A DNA stretch of 64,000 nucleotides from contig NZ_NFGZ01000014.1 in NCBI RefSeq assembly GCF_002159175.1, forward strand, positions 19,020-83,019, written 5' to 3'. Made by a program: the position numbers and the translations under genes. This DNA is from Flavonifractor sp. An92 (GTDB taxonomy: Bacteria > Bacillota > Clostridia > Oscillospirales > Oscillospiraceae). Positions 43,263 to 51,315 of the stretch are shown one piece after another. The notes beneath the pieces are model-generated. The model worked only from the letters and a program-made list of their open reading frames with translations. It searched no databases and had not been told where the DNA came from. Numbering within the stretch: the stretch's first letter is position 1; each line of letters starts with the position of its first letter.

Positions 43263-44005
43263 CCCGTTATACCCTGACGCTGGACCCCCAGGGGCCCGTA
43301 CGCAGCCGTCCGGAGTGGGCCTATCCTCTGTATGCCGCCCTGCTGGAGGGAGCGCCCGCCGAGTTCGGCGCGGCCTCCCACCGGGACGGCGCCACGCCGG
43401 TGAGCCAGTATCTGAGCCGGGAGGGGGAGCGCCTGGTGTGGCGGGTGACCCTGCTGGGCGGGGAGAGCGAGGCGGCCCTGGCCCCGGTCCTGGAGGCGCG
43501 GGAGGCATACCATCTGAAAAAAGACGGTGTGACGCTGCACGTGGCCCGGCGGAGCTGGGACCACATCGCCGATGTGGAGGAGCTTTTTGTCCGCTCCGCC
43601 TGGTGCAGCGGGCTCCACCGACTGACGGTGCGGACCCCGGCCGCCTTCAAGAGCCGGGGCGTCTATCAGATCCTCCCCACCCCGCGCTTCATCCTCCAGA
43701 GCCTCATCAAGCAGTGGAACGGCTGCTTCCCCGGCTGCCCCATCGAGGATGGGGACGGCGAGGGCATGGAGGCCATGGCGGCGGGGCTGCTGTGCCGGGG
43801 TTATCAGCTGCGGGACCAGAGCTATTTTCTCAAGGGGAACCACATTCCTGGCTTTGTGGGGAGCCTGACCCTGGACAGCACCCGTCTGCCCGGATTCCAC
43901 CGCACCCTCACGGATGCGCTGCTGTACTTCTCTGGCTACGCCGGGATCGGCATCAAGACCGCCCTGGGTATGGGCGGCGTAGGTCATCAATTTTTGGTTC
44001 GGTAA
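43256..44005 (+). CDS. cas6: Cas6 CRISPR pre-crRNA endoribonuclease
   Basis: 249-aa RAMP protein. The C-terminal Gly-rich loop GIGIKTALGMGGVG (about 230-243) is the Cas6 hallmark, preceded by FSGYA; a second RAMP fold spans the C-terminal half (SGLHRLTVRTPAAF onward). It cleaves CRISPR RNA at the base of the repeat hairpin leaving an 8-nt handle. The TTG start overlaps the sigma-like gene; AAGGAG lies upstream. The repeats that follow have the hairpin and ACGGAAAC-type handle expected for such cleavage. Confidence 0.88.
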   Translation: MLTRYTLTLDPQGPVRSRPEWAYPLYAALLEGAPAEFGAASHRDGATPVSQYLSREGERLVWRVTLLGGESEAALAPVLEAREAYHLKKDGVTLHVARRSWDHIADVEELFVRSAWCSGLHRLTVRTPAAFKSRGVYQILPTPRFILQSLIKQWNGCFPGCPIEDGDGEGMEAMAAGLLCRGYQLRDQSYFLKGNHIPGFVGSLTLDSTRLPGFHRTLTDALLYFSGYAGIGIKTALGMGGVGHQFLVR

Positions 44006-44030
44006 CCGGAGCACGCATCCGGCGTGGACC

Positions 44031-44194
44031 CTTTCACTACCCCAAACGGGGACGAAAACATAGTCCTTTACTTGATGATGTATTGTACCACGCAGATGGA
44101 GCTTTCCCCTCACGGGGACGGAAACTCTCTTACCTGACCCATAAAAAGTGGACCGCAACCGATGCAATCCAAACCCCTCACGGGGACACAAAAA
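44031..44194 (+). CRISPR. Degenerate three-repeat CRISPR array
   Basis: Three copies of a core CCCC-NNN-CGGGG-AC followed by GAAAAC, GGAAAC or ACAAAA, at 44040, 44106 and 44174, that is 66 and 68 nt apart. The inverted CCCC/GGGG makes a short hairpin; the 8 nt after it read ACGAAAAC and ACGGAAAC, the form of type III 5' handles. Only the first copy has the full 5' half (CTTTCACTA before CCCC); the last is most degraded. Two spacers of about 42 nt lie between. It sits 25 nt after cas6. Confidence 0.75.
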
Positions 44195-44231
44195 AAGCCC
44201 TCCGTTCTCAGTTGAGAACGGAAGGCTTTTT
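44192..44231. terminator. Bidirectional terminator after the CRISPR array
   Basis: A near-perfect 19-bp stem (AAAAAGCCCTCCGTTCTCA and complement) with T-runs on both strands. It may originally have served ppdK on the other strand before the mobile element was inserted (inference). Confidence 0.9.
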
Positions 44232-44246
44232 CTGAGTTATTTCTTT

Positions 44247-44285
44247 TTACTGACGGGGATTCTTGATCGCGGCCTGAGCGGCAAA
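44247..44285 (-). other. Displaced 3' tail of ppdK: attachment site at the left end of the element
   Basis: On the minus strand this encodes FAAQAAIKNPRQ then TAA, nearly the same as the C terminus of the PPDK gene 15.6 kb to the right (AAAQAAIKNPRK, TAA). The third codon positions differ, so it is not a recent duplication. It is what remains when an element inserts near the 3' end of a gene and supplies its own version of the tail. Confidence 0.8.
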
Positions 44286-44325
44286 GGATAATGAGAGGAA
44301 AGTAAATGTCTCCTCCATAAGCAAG

Positions 44326-44377
44326 CTTGCTTAGATCTTGCTTAGACCTTGCTTAGGCTTGCTTAAATACTTGATTA
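44326..44377. repeat. Tandem CTTGCTTA repeats near the left end of the element
   Basis: Four CTTGCTTA units and one variant (CTTGATTA) follow one another at 10-12 nt spacing, roughly one per helical turn. They lie between the left attachment site and the AlbA_2 gene. Possible binding sites for the recombinase, an accessory protein or a repressor. Confidence 0.8.
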
Positions 44378-44390
44378 GGGATTAAAAAGT

Positions 44391-46118
44391 TCATTTTTTA
44401 GTCAACACCCAGTTGGAACGCTGATGGTTTTCAGAGTCCGTTTCAATGATGCCACCCATTCTGAGCGATGACAGCAAATTTCGGAGCTTGTTATTTTTTT
44501 GTGCAGATGTTAAAGAATCCGGCAATTTATCAAACAGCAATTTTTCAAAGTCACGTTTTTGACCCTTGCCCCATTTGTTCAGATAATCGACAATAAGTTG
44601 TTTATAATACTGATCATCAAACCCTTTGTTCTTTATATATTGGGCTTTTTGATCTAGGGCTTCTGCTACTGTCGCAGAAATAAATAGCTTTGGTATTTTT
44701 CCCTCAATCAATCCAAGTTTTCTCAATACCGTAGCTTCAGATCTGCTAATGCTTTCCCCTTTCTGAACTTTGTCAAGTAAATATACTGTATCTAAATCCA
44801 TATCAGGGTTTTCAAAAAGAATTTTTGTGTAGTTTTCATTTAAAACTTTTCCATAAACCGTAACACGAACGTGGTTATGTCTTGACAAATCGTAGTCTGG
44901 CATGGGGAATAACTTTTCTTTTTGAATGGAATAAACCCGTCGAATTCCCATCGATGCAGTATCAATCATTTTGAAATGGACCATTGCTTGTGCAAGAAGT
45001 GGGTTTCGATAATAAGGTGGTGCATATGCTGGCTCTAATACAGGTTTAATATTCCCCGGTAGAAATTGTCCTGCATTTGATATTACAATATGATCCTCAA
45101 ATTCATCAATATATATCCTTCGACCCGCAGTATAATCCTGATGTGCAATACAGTTATTGATTAACTCACGTAACAACCATGAATCATATTGTTGAGTTTC
45201 TGTCGGAAACAAACTAAGCTGATTAGGCATATAGCGATATGTCAGATTACGGATTTTTTTATAAACTGAATCTATAGCACACAGAAATGGAATATCGAAG
45301 ATTTCATGATCGATTGTATTACCTCTATGATCATAAAGTCTCCACATAATTTGCGGCGGAACTTCAAAAAAATCCGAGCAGTCGCTATTTCCAAGCAAAA
45401 TAAATGCAGCTTTTGTTATTTTTCCATTTCTGATAAGTTTGACCTTAGACAAAAATTGGTAGTCATCCATTTTATCAAATTCTTCAACCGCGTTAGGATT
45501 AGCTGCATTGGAAAGTCGTTCCCTGTAGTTGGCTCGAGCAATTGAAATCGCATTAGTGTCTAGATGTGATAACGACGCATCATTAACAATCTCTCTGGTC
45601 CAATCAGACCTGCGTTCACCACGAATTCTATCGATTTTTTCCTGTGACAAATCAACAAGAGATTCACCCGCACGACCATAAAATCGGTTTTTCCATCCTG
45701 TAGGAATAGCTATAACCGCAGCTGGAATTTGAAACATAATAATACGAACAGGTTTGCCATCAGGAGAAAGTGGATGCACCACAAAAATATCCATGAAGGT
45801 AATGGCCCCTGTCGTTTCTTTTGCTATGTCAAGCTTTAATTTTTCCAGAGATACTGGATTGTTTTTATAGTTCGTACCACAAAATTCATGAGTAGTATCA
45901 TGTACCCCAAAAACGAGCCATCCATATTTTTTATTCCGAAGATTCGCTTCGTTACTAATGGCAGAAAAGTATTGTCCAAGTTTATGCAAATCAAAATTGC
46001 CACCAGCAAGTTTAAATTCTACAACTTCGTTTTCTACATGTTGAACGAGATCATTCAGTGTCTCGACTAAAGCTTTTTCAGTGTAGCCAGATACACCATA
46101 ATCAAAGGTTGTGCCCAT
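44391..46118 (-). CDS. AlbA_2/Schlafen-type DNA/RNA-binding protein with HATPase_c_4-like domain
   Basis: 575 aa. The N-terminal AlbA_2 domain (about 20-150) has VEFKLAGGNFD, the conserved VxFK segment, and YGWLVFGVHDTTHEF. The middle region contains LRELINNCIAHQDYTAGRRI (about 315-334) and VISNAGQFLPGN (about 347-358), which correspond to the Bergerat-type C-terminal module usual in these regulators. A winged-helix-like tail (about 480-575) follows. Such proteins occur on mobile elements and in defence islands, with unclear function. Base composition is AT-rich, unlike the CRISPR locus next to it. GAGGAGG precedes the ATG. Confidence 0.85.
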   Translation of the reverse strand: MGTTFDYGVSGYTEKALVETLNDLVQHVENEVVEFKLAGGNFDLHKLGQYFSAISNEANLRNKKYGWLVFGVHDTTHEFCGTNYKNNPVSLEKLKLDIAKETTGAITFMDIFVVHPLSPDGKPVRIIMFQIPAAVIAIPTGWKNRFYGRAGESLVDLSQEKIDRIRGERRSDWTREIVNDASLSHLDTNAISIARANYRERLSNAANPNAVEEFDKMDDYQFLSKVKLIRNGKITKAAFILLGNSDCSDFFEVPPQIMWRLYDHRGNTIDHEIFDIPFLCAIDSVYKKIRNLTYRYMPNQLSLFPTETQQYDSWLLRELINNCIAHQDYTAGRRIYIDEFEDHIVISNAGQFLPGNIKPVLEPAYAPPYYRNPLLAQAMVHFKMIDTASMGIRRVYSIQKEKLFPMPDYDLSRHNHVRVTVYGKVLNENYTKILFENPDMDLDTVYLLDKVQKGESISRSEATVLRKLGLIEGKIPKLFISATVAEALDQKAQYIKNKGFDDQYYKQLIVDYLNKWGKGQKRDFEKLLFDKLPDSLTSAQKNNKLRNLLSSLRMGGIIETDSENHQRSNWVLTKK

Positions 46119-46179
46119 ATGTTGTACCTCCTCGGTTTCAGTATCTCTATTATATCATAAGACATCAATTTAATAATAC

Positions 46180-46224
46180 AAAAAGATGACCACTTGCACC
46201 GTTGTACAAGTGGTCATCTTTTTT
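46180..46224 (-). terminator. Terminator after the serine recombinase gene
   Basis: AAAAAGATGACCACTTG and its complement around a 10-nt loop, with T-runs on both sides. Confidence 0.9.
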
Positions 46225-46226
46225 CC

Positions 46227-48047
46227 TTATATACTGACTATTACTTTCTTGTCATGCCATTTTTTTCGAAAAAACTTCATCCCTATACTCTTACAGTAAG
46301 CAGCTGCCTCGTCCGCAGAAATGGTAAAAGAAAAAAGCTCGTGAGGATCCGTGATATGGTTGGACAACATACTGTCCATGGGAACACCAGAGCTTGAACT
46401 TTTCTGCTGCCGGTACAAGTCTAAAGCGATTTGGCTGGCTGTCGGTTGTTCTTCTCCTTTATCGCTGGAAAGGTCCAAGGTCCAGTTGAACGTATCATCG
46501 TCAATCAACACCACTTGTAAGATGAATTGGTCGATCAATGCGTCGGATATGGTAGGGCCAGAAAAATCGATCCAACGGTCCAGCGTTTCCCGGATACGAG
46601 CAAAATCAAGCGAAAATGCGGCAGATTGTTGATCAGCGGTCGTGCGTAAATCTTTGATTTGTAATTCGAGGGTGCTGATATCGCTTCGTATCGCTGCACT
46701 ATCGGAGAGAAATTCCTCGCGTGTGATATCTCCCATCGCACACATCCGTCGCAGGCGTTCCAGACTTTTTTGCAACTTTTCCATCTGAGCTTCTTTGGAG
46801 CTGAGTGCATTTGTGTAAGTCTCGCTATCTTTAGTCGCACATTCTTCCAGCATCTGATAGGTCAAAAGCACTGCGTCTTTCCGGTCCCTCCAGACCATAC
46901 GGAATACATCGCGAGCCATAAGGTCGATGTGCCAGTAGGGGATGCTCTTCGATTGGCATATCAGAGACGGGTCCAGTCCGTGGGATATCAGATATTGCGC
47001 ACTGGCTGTACGCTTTTGTCGGTAACATTCATATCCGTAGCTCTTTTTACCATCTTCATTGATATGCCACAAAAACTTCCGAAAAGCAGAGCCACAGCTG
47101 CATCGCAGTTTGGTACACCAGACAGATTGTGGCTCTTTCCGCCCATACTTCTGCATCTTGCCATCCGGCCCAACACAACGGGTACTGCGTTTGCGGCGAA
47201 TGTCAGAACATTTTTGCCACAGTTCTTCCGAGACGATGGGTTCAAAATCGCCTTTGATGTATACGAACTCTTCTTCTCGATGATAAACTCGCTTTTGGGT
47301 CAGATATCCGTCGCTGTGGGACTTGTTATAGCAGATATACCCTTTATAAGTCGCATTTCTGATGATACGGCCGATTCCATCCACTTTCCATGATACTTCT
47401 CCGTGGGCGTTTTTGCATCCCAATCGGAGAAGCTCACCGCAAATGCGCTTGTATCCCCACCCTTCTGAATATAACTGAAAAATCTTCTGGACCACATAGG
47501 CTTGATCAGGATTTATCTGGTATGTACCTGAGACCAGGTCGTATCCCAAGATGTTCCCGTTCCCATATAAGCGGCCTTTTTCTCGGCTGACTTGCTGGCC
47601 GGCCAATACTCGTTCCGATATCTTACGGCTTTCTTCCTGTGCCAATGTAGCCATAATTGTCAACCGCAGCTCGCCGTCCCCGTCCATAGTCCAGATGTTG
47701 TCTTGGACAAAATAGACTTCTACATTCAATTTTTTCAATTCGCGGGTAACAGTCAACGTATCTACTGTATTACGGGCAAAACGGCATACCTCACGGGTAA
47801 CGATAAGGTCGAAGGTCCCGTGCCGGGCAGCTTCCAACATACTCATGAATGCAGGCCGTTTTTGAGCTGCTGTTCCCGTGATGCCTTCATCATAGTATCG
47901 CTCCACGATGATCCAATCGGAGTGCTGTTTAGCGATACCCTCATACCATGCCTGCTGATTCTCAAAGGCTGCTAGCTGCGCCTCGTGTTCCGTAGAAACA
48001 CGACCGTAGATGGCCACTCTACGCAGTGGTGTGACAGGTGGCCCCAT
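46227..48047 (-). CDS. Large serine recombinase (integrase of the element)
   Basis: 606-aa site-specific recombinase. The resolvase catalytic domain (about 8-150) opens VAIYGRVSTEHEAQ with the catalytic Ser in RVST, and has VCRFARNTVDTL. The recombinase domain (about 165-290; KIFQLYSEGWGYKRI) is followed by a zinc-ribbon (LRCSCGSAFRK ... YECYRQKR) and a coiled coil (about 400-480). It would integrate and excise the element at the ppdK site. A small protein gene and the relaxase gene lie upstream in the same direction. Confidence 0.93.
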   Translation of the reverse strand: MGPPVTPLRRVAIYGRVSTEHEAQLAAFENQQAWYEGIAKQHSDWIIVERYYDEGITGTAAQKRPAFMSMLEAARHGTFDLIVTREVCRFARNTVDTLTVTRELKKLNVEVYFVQDNIWTMDGDGELRLTIMATLAQEESRKISERVLAGQQVSREKGRLYGNGNILGYDLVSGTYQINPDQAYVVQKIFQLYSEGWGYKRICGELLRLGCKNAHGEVSWKVDGIGRIIRNATYKGYICYNKSHSDGYLTQKRVYHREEEFVYIKGDFEPIVSEELWQKCSDIRRKRSTRCVGPDGKMQKYGRKEPQSVWCTKLRCSCGSAFRKFLWHINEDGKKSYGYECYRQKRTASAQYLISHGLDPSLICQSKSIPYWHIDLMARDVFRMVWRDRKDAVLLTYQMLEECATKDSETYTNALSSKEAQMEKLQKSLERLRRMCAMGDITREEFLSDSAAIRSDISTLELQIKDLRTTADQQSAAFSLDFARIRETLDRWIDFSGPTISDALIDQFILQVVLIDDDTFNWTLDLSSDKGEEQPTASQIALDLYRQQKSSSSGVPMDSMLSNHITDPHELFSFTISADEAAAYCKSIGMKFFRKKWHDKKVIVSI

Positions 48048-48084
48048 GTCGTATTATCGCTCCTTCCTTGAATCGTCCGGGCTA

Positions 48085-48213
48085 TCATGCTGCATTAGCT
48101 CCCGTATACTTTTGCAGGACCTTATTGTATGTAGCCGCATTCACCAAACCCTGTGCGTACAGTGCGGCGATCATTTTGATTGCAAACTCGATATCTGTAA
48201 CGTGGATATCCAT
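48085..48213 (-). CDS. Small helical protein (42 aa) between relaxase and recombinase
   Basis: MDIHVTDIEFAIKMIAALYA is followed by QGLVNAATYNKVLQKYTGANAA, resembling the short SHOCT-like proteins that accompany recombinases in Firmicute elements (GLI/GLV-x-(E/A)-xYxK pattern). AAAGG lies 9 nt before the chosen ATG; an ATG three codons earlier directly abuts it. AAGGAG after its stop serves the recombinase gene. Possible recombination accessory factor (inference). Confidence 0.65.
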   Translation of the reverse strand: MDIHVTDIEFAIKMIAALYAQGLVNAATYNKVLQKYTGANAA

Positions 48214-48234
48214 AAGATCCATCCTTTCTGATTT

Positions 48235-49437
48235 TTACCGTGTCATTTGTTTCGTGTGCCGGTGTGAAGGGACCCTTGGTGTGGCGCTTCTTTGCTCAGC
48301 GGCTTGCATTCGATCAAGCATTCGCTCACATTCTTCCATGGTCAAACGTGGGTCCACAGATGTGTTGTTAACCGGCGGAGCAGCAGCTTCGCGTACCTTG
48401 TCGAGAAACTCTTTGATTTGCGCTTTGAGCTGAGTCGGTAGGGAGGCCAAAACAGCTTTGATTCGTTGCGCTTCCCTCTGCCACTTTGAACACTCTACCT
48501 GTAATGCACGATTGGCAGCTTCCAGATGTTCTTTTTCAGCGGCAGCTCGTTCTCGAATCGCTCTCTTTTCGGATTCCGCTTGTTCTCGCACAGACTTCAA
48601 CTCGGCTTCTAAAGCGAATCGCCGCTCAGCTTCTCGCGAAAGATCCTGCATTGCAGCGGCAGCGCGTTCCTCAGCTTCTAGAGCCTGTTGTTGGATATTG
48701 GCAACGGTGATCTCGATATCGCGTCCTAATGGGTACAGCTCTTGTGTGAGCTTTCGCATCTTTTTCTTTTGCGCAGGCACGTTTAATGGGTGGGTACTGT
48801 CGATACTTTTTTCCAGCTCATTGACGATACCATTCATCTTGTTGGATTTGCGTAGTTCGGACATTTCGATGTGCTTGTGGCCAGTTTCTTCCACAGAGCG
48901 TCCTCGAGATAGCTCCGGGAACCGTGCGCTCATACAGTCAAAAAATTCATTTTGCCATGTGACGCATCCTTTTTTTCCGCCGATGATATCTTTGGCTGAA
49001 AGTCGGCCATCGGATGTGATGGGGACGAACACCATGTGTAAATGGGGTGTTTTTTCATCCATATGTACAACGGCAGAAATGATATTGGAGCGACCTACCT
49101 TCTGTGCGATAAAATCGCAACCAGCAGTAAAAAACTCTTTTATCTTTTCCGGGGACTTACCCTCAAAAAATTCTGGCCCACTTGTGATGATGGTATCGAT
49201 ACAGACGACACTATCTTTTCTGATTCGTGTATTCAGCTTGGAGATTCTTTCCTCTATCTCCTGACGATAATGAGCTGACGGTCTAATCAGATGATAATCA
49301 TCTTTTATGCGGTCTATATCTATTGTTGGATTGCTGGTATAGGTCTTTTTGAGACGTTCATGGTGTGCTTCGATACCATGGATACCACTGCCACGCTTCA
49401 TTTTTTCAAAACGAAGGATAGCATAATTTTCTCCCAT
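48235..49437 (-). CDS. MobV-type relaxase (plasmid recombination/mobilization protein)
   Basis: 400 aa. The N terminus (NYAILRFEKMK) and the metal-binding HMDEKTPHLHMVFVP block (about 125-139) are the MobV/Pre signature. A long coiled coil (about 240-335, rich in Glu, Arg and Ala) follows. It nicks oriT and leads strand transfer with a helper conjugation system. The repeat-rich gap upstream is a likely oriT or replication origin. AGGAG precedes the ATG. Confidence 0.93.
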   Translation of the reverse strand: MGENYAILRFEKMKRGSGIHGIEAHHERLKKTYTSNPTIDIDRIKDDYHLIRPSAHYRQEIEERISKLNTRIRKDSVVCIDTIITSGPEFFEGKSPEKIKEFFTAGCDFIAQKVGRSNIISAVVHMDEKTPHLHMVFVPITSDGRLSAKDIIGGKKGCVTWQNEFFDCMSARFPELSRGRSVEETGHKHIEMSELRKSNKMNGIVNELEKSIDSTHPLNVPAQKKKMRKLTQELYPLGRDIEITVANIQQQALEAEERAAAAMQDLSREAERRFALEAELKSVREQAESEKRAIRERAAAEKEHLEAANRALQVECSKWQREAQRIKAVLASLPTQLKAQIKEFLDKVREAAAPPVNNTSVDPRLTMEECERMLDRMQAAEQRSATPRVPSHRHTKQMTR

Positions 49438-49633
49438 TCGTGTTCACTCTCCTTTACTGCGGAGGTATGACACTTTGCCCTATCGCGGCCAAGGCTGCGG
49501 AAGGCGCACTTTGCATGAAATGAGAACGGGGGCCAGCGATTACGGGCAAAGTGTAACATACTATACTTATTGCATAAGTAGTATGGCAGGGAAGTTTCCC
49601 TGCACCCTCTGGGGCTGCTGACTGCGGTCAGCT

Positions 49634-49778
49634 ACCAACGACACCGTCGGTGTTACCGTTGGTCATGATAGTTGGACACCGTCGCCACCGTCGGCGGTGA
49701 CCGTCGGTATTCGCCGTCGGCGGTGCATTGCTTTGCCCAACTATCCATACCGTCGACAACACCGTTGGTGTCGACGGT
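49634..49778. repeat. Nested inverted repeats of ACCGTCGG/CACCGTTGG type (candidate oriT or oriV)
   Basis: The 340-nt gap between relaxase and RepA genes holds three inverted repeats: ACCAACG/CGTTGGT (49634-49663), GATAGTTGG/CCAACTATC (49667-49745) and ACCGTCGACA/TGTCGACGGT (49749-49778). The inner parts repeat ACCGTCGG and CACCGTTGG many times. Such iteron-like structure between mob and rep genes suggests an origin of transfer or replication. The rest of the gap (49438-49633) shows nothing clear. Confidence 0.6.
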
Positions 49779-50927
49779 TCAAGCTGGTATCACGATATCC
49801 AGCTTGATGATCTTCTCTTTACCGCTATACCCGGAATTAAATATTATCCCGTGCTGCTGGTGAAGAGAAGGGCCTATGCTGCGCAGCTTTTTGGAGAGTG
49901 TGGCCGGGGTCATTTGAAGTTCGGGAGAAAATGCGGCAAGCTCTTCTAACAATTTTGAAGAGGTACCTTGCCAGTGTTGGTTCTCAGCCAGAAGAGCGAG
50001 AAGCGCAGAGATCAGGTGGTCCTCTTGCCGCAGGGCAGGAGCCTGCCGCTCATTTTTTAACCAATAGCAAAAGGTGTCGTCAAATGTGAGGGAAAACTCG
50101 AAAGAGGGTGTATCACGATTGGATATCGTCAACGTGGCGCTATTTTCAGTTCGCTTCTCCCGCAGCAACACCCACATCCCATCGGAGCCGCCAGAAATAC
50201 CGGTACTTCCTGTGATCATATTGACAGGATCGTTATCTTCCATTTTGCGGGTATGGGTCACAAGGATGATGGTGACGCGATATCGTTCTATGATTTCCCG
50301 AAATCGATTCATGGTTTCATAATCGGCAGCGTACATATTCTTGTCATTGACATTGCTACGGATATGCTGCATCGTATCTATGACAACGAGCTGAGTCTCT
50401 GAATGTGCAGCGATGAACTCACAGATCTGCTGTATCAGTCCATCGTTGATCGTCTTAGAGCGCAGCACGAAATGAATATGCTCCATCCCATCTATCGAGC
50501 CGTAATGTTCAAATCGAGATTGCAGCCGTGCATATGTATCTTCCAACGCCATATAAAGCACGTCGCCTTTTACCGAAGGAAATTCCCATAGACCATATCC
50601 CGTAGCTACTGCATAAGATATCTGCTGTACGAGCCATGATTTTCCTGCCTTAGGTGGCCCAGCCAATACGAATAGACCATGGGGCAGGATCGGTTCTATG
50701 CAATAACATAGCGGCGGGATCTCCATACTCATGAGGGTCTTTCCATCGATCGAATCCAAGGGCACAGGTGCTTCATAATTGAATTCGTGGGTCCATGATG
50801 GTATAGTAGATGAGGACCTGGTTCTGTCATGAGGGCTAGGGCTAAGCGGCTGTTCCCTCGCTGCGCCAACAGCGGGATCCGGAACAGCCGCATTTTTGTT
50901 CCATGGGGTGCCAGAGTTATCAATCAT
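49779..50927 (-). CDS. RepA-like AAA ATPase (KaiC/DnaB-type helicase of the element)
   Basis: 382 aa. A RecA-like fold spans about 55-275: Walker A LAGPPKAGKSWLVQQI, Walker B LVVIDTMQHI, and ILVTHTRK. It resembles RSF1010 RepA-type proteins that unwind plasmid or element DNA. The C-terminal third (about 285-382) may be a winged helix (LLEELAAFSPELQMTPATLS). I prefer the ATG over the GTG three codons earlier because GGGGG lies 8 nt upstream. It overlaps the excisionase-like gene. Confidence 0.85.
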   Translation of the reverse strand: MIDNSGTPWNKNAAVPDPAVGAAREQPLSPSPHDRTRSSSTIPSWTHEFNYEAPVPLDSIDGKTLMSMEIPPLCYCIEPILPHGLFVLAGPPKAGKSWLVQQISYAVATGYGLWEFPSVKGDVLYMALEDTYARLQSRFEHYGSIDGMEHIHFVLRSKTINDGLIQQICEFIAAHSETQLVVIDTMQHIRSNVNDKNMYAADYETMNRFREIIERYRVTIILVTHTRKMEDNDPVNMITGSTGISGGSDGMWVLLREKRTENSATLTISNRDTPSFEFSLTFDDTFCYWLKNERQAPALRQEDHLISALLALLAENQHWQGTSSKLLEELAAFSPELQMTPATLSKKLRSIGPSLHQQHGIIFNSGYSGKEKIIKLDIVIPA

Positions 50928-51162
50928 CTTCGGCACCCCCAGTCTGATAACTGTTTAGCCATTGCAGTAGCGCGTCTTTATAGACGAATTTCCGACCTTT
51001 GACTTTTAACGTCGGAAATCCCGGGACATTCATCAGCCCATATATGCTGCTTTGGCTGATATGCAAAAGCGGCACGAGCTGTGCAGCAGTCAGCACGTCG
51101 GGGGCTTCTTTCCATTGCTGACCGCGGACGATACCGGGGTCTATGATTCGATTCGTTCCCAT
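50920..51162 (-). CDS. Excisionase-type helix-turn-helix protein
   Basis: 80 aa. PDVLTAAQLVPLLHISQSSI begins a MerR/Xis-type winged helix and GFPTLKVKGRKFVYKDALLQ forms the wing and second helix. Such proteins bend DNA at attachment sites or control replication genes. AAGGAG precedes the ATG. It is divergent from the DUF6076 gene, with two palindromes between. Confidence 0.85.
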   Translation of the reverse strand: MGTNRIIDPGIVRGQQWKEAPDVLTAAQLVPLLHISQSSIYGLMNVPGFPTLKVKGRKFVYKDALLQWLNSYQTGGAEDD

Positions 51163-51188
51163 TTTGTCACTCCTTCACTTGAACTTTT

Positions 51189-51288
51189 AGGAAAATCGCG
51201 TTACAATAATCGCAAGATTTCCTATTGCTATTTTAAAATCAAAAATTTCAAAAGTCAAGAAAATTGCGAATAATAAATCGTAATTTTC
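51189..51288. promoter_or_regulatory. Two related palindromes in the divergent promoter region
   Basis: AGGAAAATCGCG with a near-complement 10 nt later (51189-51223), and GAAAATTGCGA with TCGTAATTTTC (51259-51288). Both share the half-site GAAAATYGCG, one near each divergent gene. They look like operators of a single regulator controlling both directions. Confidence 0.55.
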
Positions 51289-51315
51289 CTTAACGACCCG
51301 CAAGGAGGGCCTGTT

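Noticed and set aside
44391..46118. AlbA_2 gene as part of the CRISPR locus
   Set aside because: It is on the opposite strand, AT-rich, and lies inside the ppdK-tail boundaries of the mobile element, beyond a strong bidirectional terminator.
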